NCBI GenBank assembly: GCA_050633645.1 | Contig: JBOEGX010000001.1 | Span: 496,001-560,000 of the forward strand | Length of the DNA: 64,000 bases | Direction: 5' to 3' | Source of the DNA: UBA1672 sp050633645 | GTDB lineage: Bacteria > Pseudomonadota > Alphaproteobacteria > Micavibrionales > Micavibrionaceae | Shown here: positions 62,418 to 64,000 of the stretch, in pieces | How positions within the stretch are numbered: the stretch's first letter is position 1 | Layout of the letters: each line of letters opens with the position of its first letter | The notes under the pieces: generated by a model | Database searches by the model: none | What the model was told of the DNA's origin: nothing | What the model saw: the letters and a program-made list of their open reading frames with translations, nothing else | Position numbers and translations under genes: made by a program

Positions 62418-62808
62418 TGAAACTGAAAATGATGGTGCAACATCTCAAGATGAGGCAGAAGGCGCGGTTGCAGGGGCAGACCTCAATTTAGATGAAATTG
62501 AGGAAGCCGAAGAAATACAGAACCAAAATAAAGGCCCTGAATTTGAAATTGGTGAGCCAATGGCTGGCGATGTTACCGCAATATATGATATTCCGGTTCG
62601 CGTATCTGCGGTATTAGGAAGCTCAACTATGCAGGTGAGTCAGCTTTTGAAGCTTGGTCGTGGTGCGGTTGTTGAGCTTGACCGAAAAGTCGGTGAGGCC
62701 ATTGATATTTATGTGAATAACCGGCTTGTCGCGCGCGGTGAAGTCGTCGTTGTCGAAGACAAACTTGGTATTACCATGACAGAAATTGTGAAGTCTGAAA
62801 GATCATAG
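62410..62808 (+). CDS. fliN: Flagellar motor switch protein FliN
   Basis: A 132-residue C-ring protein. An acidic N-terminal tail is followed by the SpoA domain (IYDIPVRVSAVLGSSTMQVS, LLKLGRGAVVELDRKVGEAI, IYVNNRLVARGEVVVVEDKL). Standard length. Between fliH and motA. Confidence 0.97.
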   Translation: MSDETENDGATSQDEAEGAVAGADLNLDEIEEAEEIQNQNKGPEFEIGEPMAGDVTAIYDIPVRVSAVLGSSTMQVSQLLKLGRGAVVELDRKVGEAIDIYVNNRLVARGEVVVVEDKLGITMTEIVKSERS

Positions 62809-62842
62809 AAAATGATATTATTTATCCAGTAAGGATTTTTGA

Positions 62843-63691
62843 ATGAATGCAGCATCAGATACAAATATAGACCAACAAAGCTCCCCCCTTCCCCCTGTAA
62901 AAATCCCAGAAGCCGTTTCCATGCCTGATTTTGCGACGATATTGGGTCTGTTTTTGTCCTTTGCGCTGATTGCAGTTGCTATTGTTGTTGGGCAAAGCAA
63001 TGCCAACTTTTTCAACCTACCTTCCGTGTTAATTGTTGTATTGGGGACGATGACGGCGACAAGCGTTTCCTATTCTGGGCAAGAATTAAAGCAATCGCTT
63101 CCCGTATTGGGTAGTTCTATGATGCGTCCAGTTCGTGACTTTTCAGGTCTTGCCAAAGGTATGCTTGATATCGCAACTGTTGGGCGCAAACGTGGCGTTC
63201 TATCCTTATCATCCTATGAGAACCAAACGAAGAACGAGCCGTTTTTAAATTATGCATTAAAGCTTGTAGTTGATGGATATAACCCCGATGATATTAAACG
63301 TATTCTTCAGCAAGATATAGATATGGAAGAAGAACGCCAAAAGCGCGCCGCAAGTATTTTGCGCAGAGGCTCAGAGGTTGCACCCGCGATGGGACTTATC
63401 GGAACATTGGTTGGGCTTGTTCAAATGCTTGCTGATTTGGATAACCCAGATGCGATTGGCCCAGCAATGGCGGTGGCTTTGCTCACCACGTTTTATGGAG
63501 CTATTATGGGGACAGTTGTTATGGCGCCTTTGGCCGCAAAACTTGAAAAAAATGCTGCTGATGAGGTGACGATGAAAACGATGACCCTCAAAACTTGCAT
63601 GTCCATCGTAAGTCAAGAAAACCCCAGAAACCTTGAAATGCTGATTAATAGCCTTCTCGCTCCCTCTCAGCGCATTCGTTATTTTGATTGA
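62843..63691 (+). CDS. motA: MotA/PomA-type stator channel protein
   Basis: A 282-residue protein with four helices and the MotA/TolQ/ExbB core. Helix pairs are TILGLFLSFALIAVAIVVGQ with LPSVLIVVLGTMTATSVSYS, and SEVAPAMGLIGTLVGLVQML with VALLTTFYGAIMGTVVMAPL. The GLIGTLVGL pattern and length are nearest the PomA/MotP branch, so the coupling ion (H+ or Na+) is uncertain. Its MotB partner is at 35.4 kb. Confidence 0.9.
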   Translation: MNAASDTNIDQQSSPLPPVKIPEAVSMPDFATILGLFLSFALIAVAIVVGQSNANFFNLPSVLIVVLGTMTATSVSYSGQELKQSLPVLGSSMMRPVRDFSGLAKGMLDIATVGRKRGVLSLSSYENQTKNEPFLNYALKLVVDGYNPDDIKRILQQDIDMEEERQKRAASILRRGSEVAPAMGLIGTLVGLVQMLADLDNPDAIGPAMAVALLTTFYGAIMGTVVMAPLAAKLEKNAADEVTMKTMTLKTCMSIVSQENPRNLEMLINSLLAPSQRIRYFD

Positions 63692-63751
63692 CCCATAAAA
63701 ACAAAATAGTTTAGAATCACATCAATCTAAAAAAATGCGGGTTTCTGAGTA

Positions 63752-64000
63752 ATGACTGATTCATCGACACCAAATCCGTTGGAAATATTCCAACAAGTTC
63801 CGAGGCATCCTGATGACAATCGTTTCGCCTATATTGATTCTGCAACAGATTTCACCCCTGAGGATATAGCCCCACTTATTAGAAATAGGATACTGCTCGG
63901 CGCTATATTCACCCAGAATTCCAATGTCTTTCCTCCGTATTCTGAAGAAGGCAATCATATTCGCGTCGCATGTCAGGATCATACAATGTTCTCATTTACC
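63752..64000 (+). CDS. Unidentified gene, truncated by the window edge
   Basis: An open frame of 83 codons from an ATG at 63752 to the end of the window. It begins MTDSSTPNPLEIFQQVPRHP, is soluble and mixed in composition. No family is recognised from this part. It follows motA by 60 bases on the same strand, so a flagellar or stator role is possible. Confidence 0.55.
   Translation, partial: MTDSSTPNPLEIFQQVPRHPDDNRFAYIDSATDFTPEDIAPLIRNRILLGAIFTQNSNVFPPYSEEGNHIRVACQDHTMFSFT

Noticed and set aside
1..64000. CRISPR arrays, rRNA, tRNA or intact insertion sequences
   Set aside because: No regularly spaced repeats, clover-leaf genes, transposase genes or matching terminal inverted repeats were seen on either strand.

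Overview
The window is a chromosomal segment of an alphaproteobacterium with moderately low GC. The evidence is a separate Rieske/cytochrome b/cytochrome c1 set in the alphaproteobacterial order, the flagellar regulators FlaF, FlbT and FliX that are restricted to this class, a CckA-type hybrid kinase next to recA, and an alphaproteobacterial SOS box (GTTC-N7-GTTC) in front of recA. CheZ, a MotE-like protein and a DUF6468 protein next to FliM fit Rhodospirillales or Micavibrio-like lineages better than Caulobacter or Rhizobium. That placement is an inference.

Layout. 1-6.8 kb: a small YdcH-like protein, a DUF924 protein, the bc1 complex genes (petABC) on the minus strand, trmL, hemF, and a CCA-adding tRNA nucleotidyltransferase. 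6.9-13.6 kb: one tightly overlapping operon of a MoxR ATPase, a DUF58 protein and two large membrane proteins with BatA, DUF4159, VWA-like and glutamine-amidotransferase-like parts. 13.6-16.7 kb: a hybrid histidine kinase and a NarL/LuxR-type response regulator. 16.8-26.9 kb: a soluble lytic transglycosylase, dapA, smpB, an LrgA/LrgB pair, recA, cckA and a DUF4139 protein.

27.2-64 kb is almost entirely flagellar. The minus-strand operon flgB-flgC-fliE-fliQ-fliR-flhB faces away from an FlhB C-domain paralogue, fliO and fliP. Next come a large secreted AMIN/TPR-like protein, a pair of MotB-like proteins, cheZ, cheY, and motE-DUF6468-fliM-fliL. Then flgFGAH, dksA, fliX, flgI-flgJ-(two FlgN-like proteins)-fliK-flgD-flgE, flagellin, flbT-flaF, a short foreign-looking island with an Rhs fragment, a FlaG-like gene, and fliF-fliG-fliH-fliN-motA. 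fliI, flhA and most che genes are not in the window. The last gene runs off the right edge.

Regulation can be read in part. Three good sigma-54 (-24/-12) sites precede the flgB, flgF and flgI operons. TTAA-N7-TTAA sites like those bound by CtrA precede flagellin and fliF and lie just upstream of cheY. This fits CckA being encoded here. The flagellin gene has a 382-base upstream region. It holds a dense cluster of RNA hairpins, including a ten-base-pair stem enclosing two pentaloop hairpins, and a separate leader hairpin exposing GGA just before the ribosome binding site. These elements, the Rhs core/tip fragment with its AT-rich neighbour, and the large secreted protein in the flagellar cluster are the least explained parts of the window.
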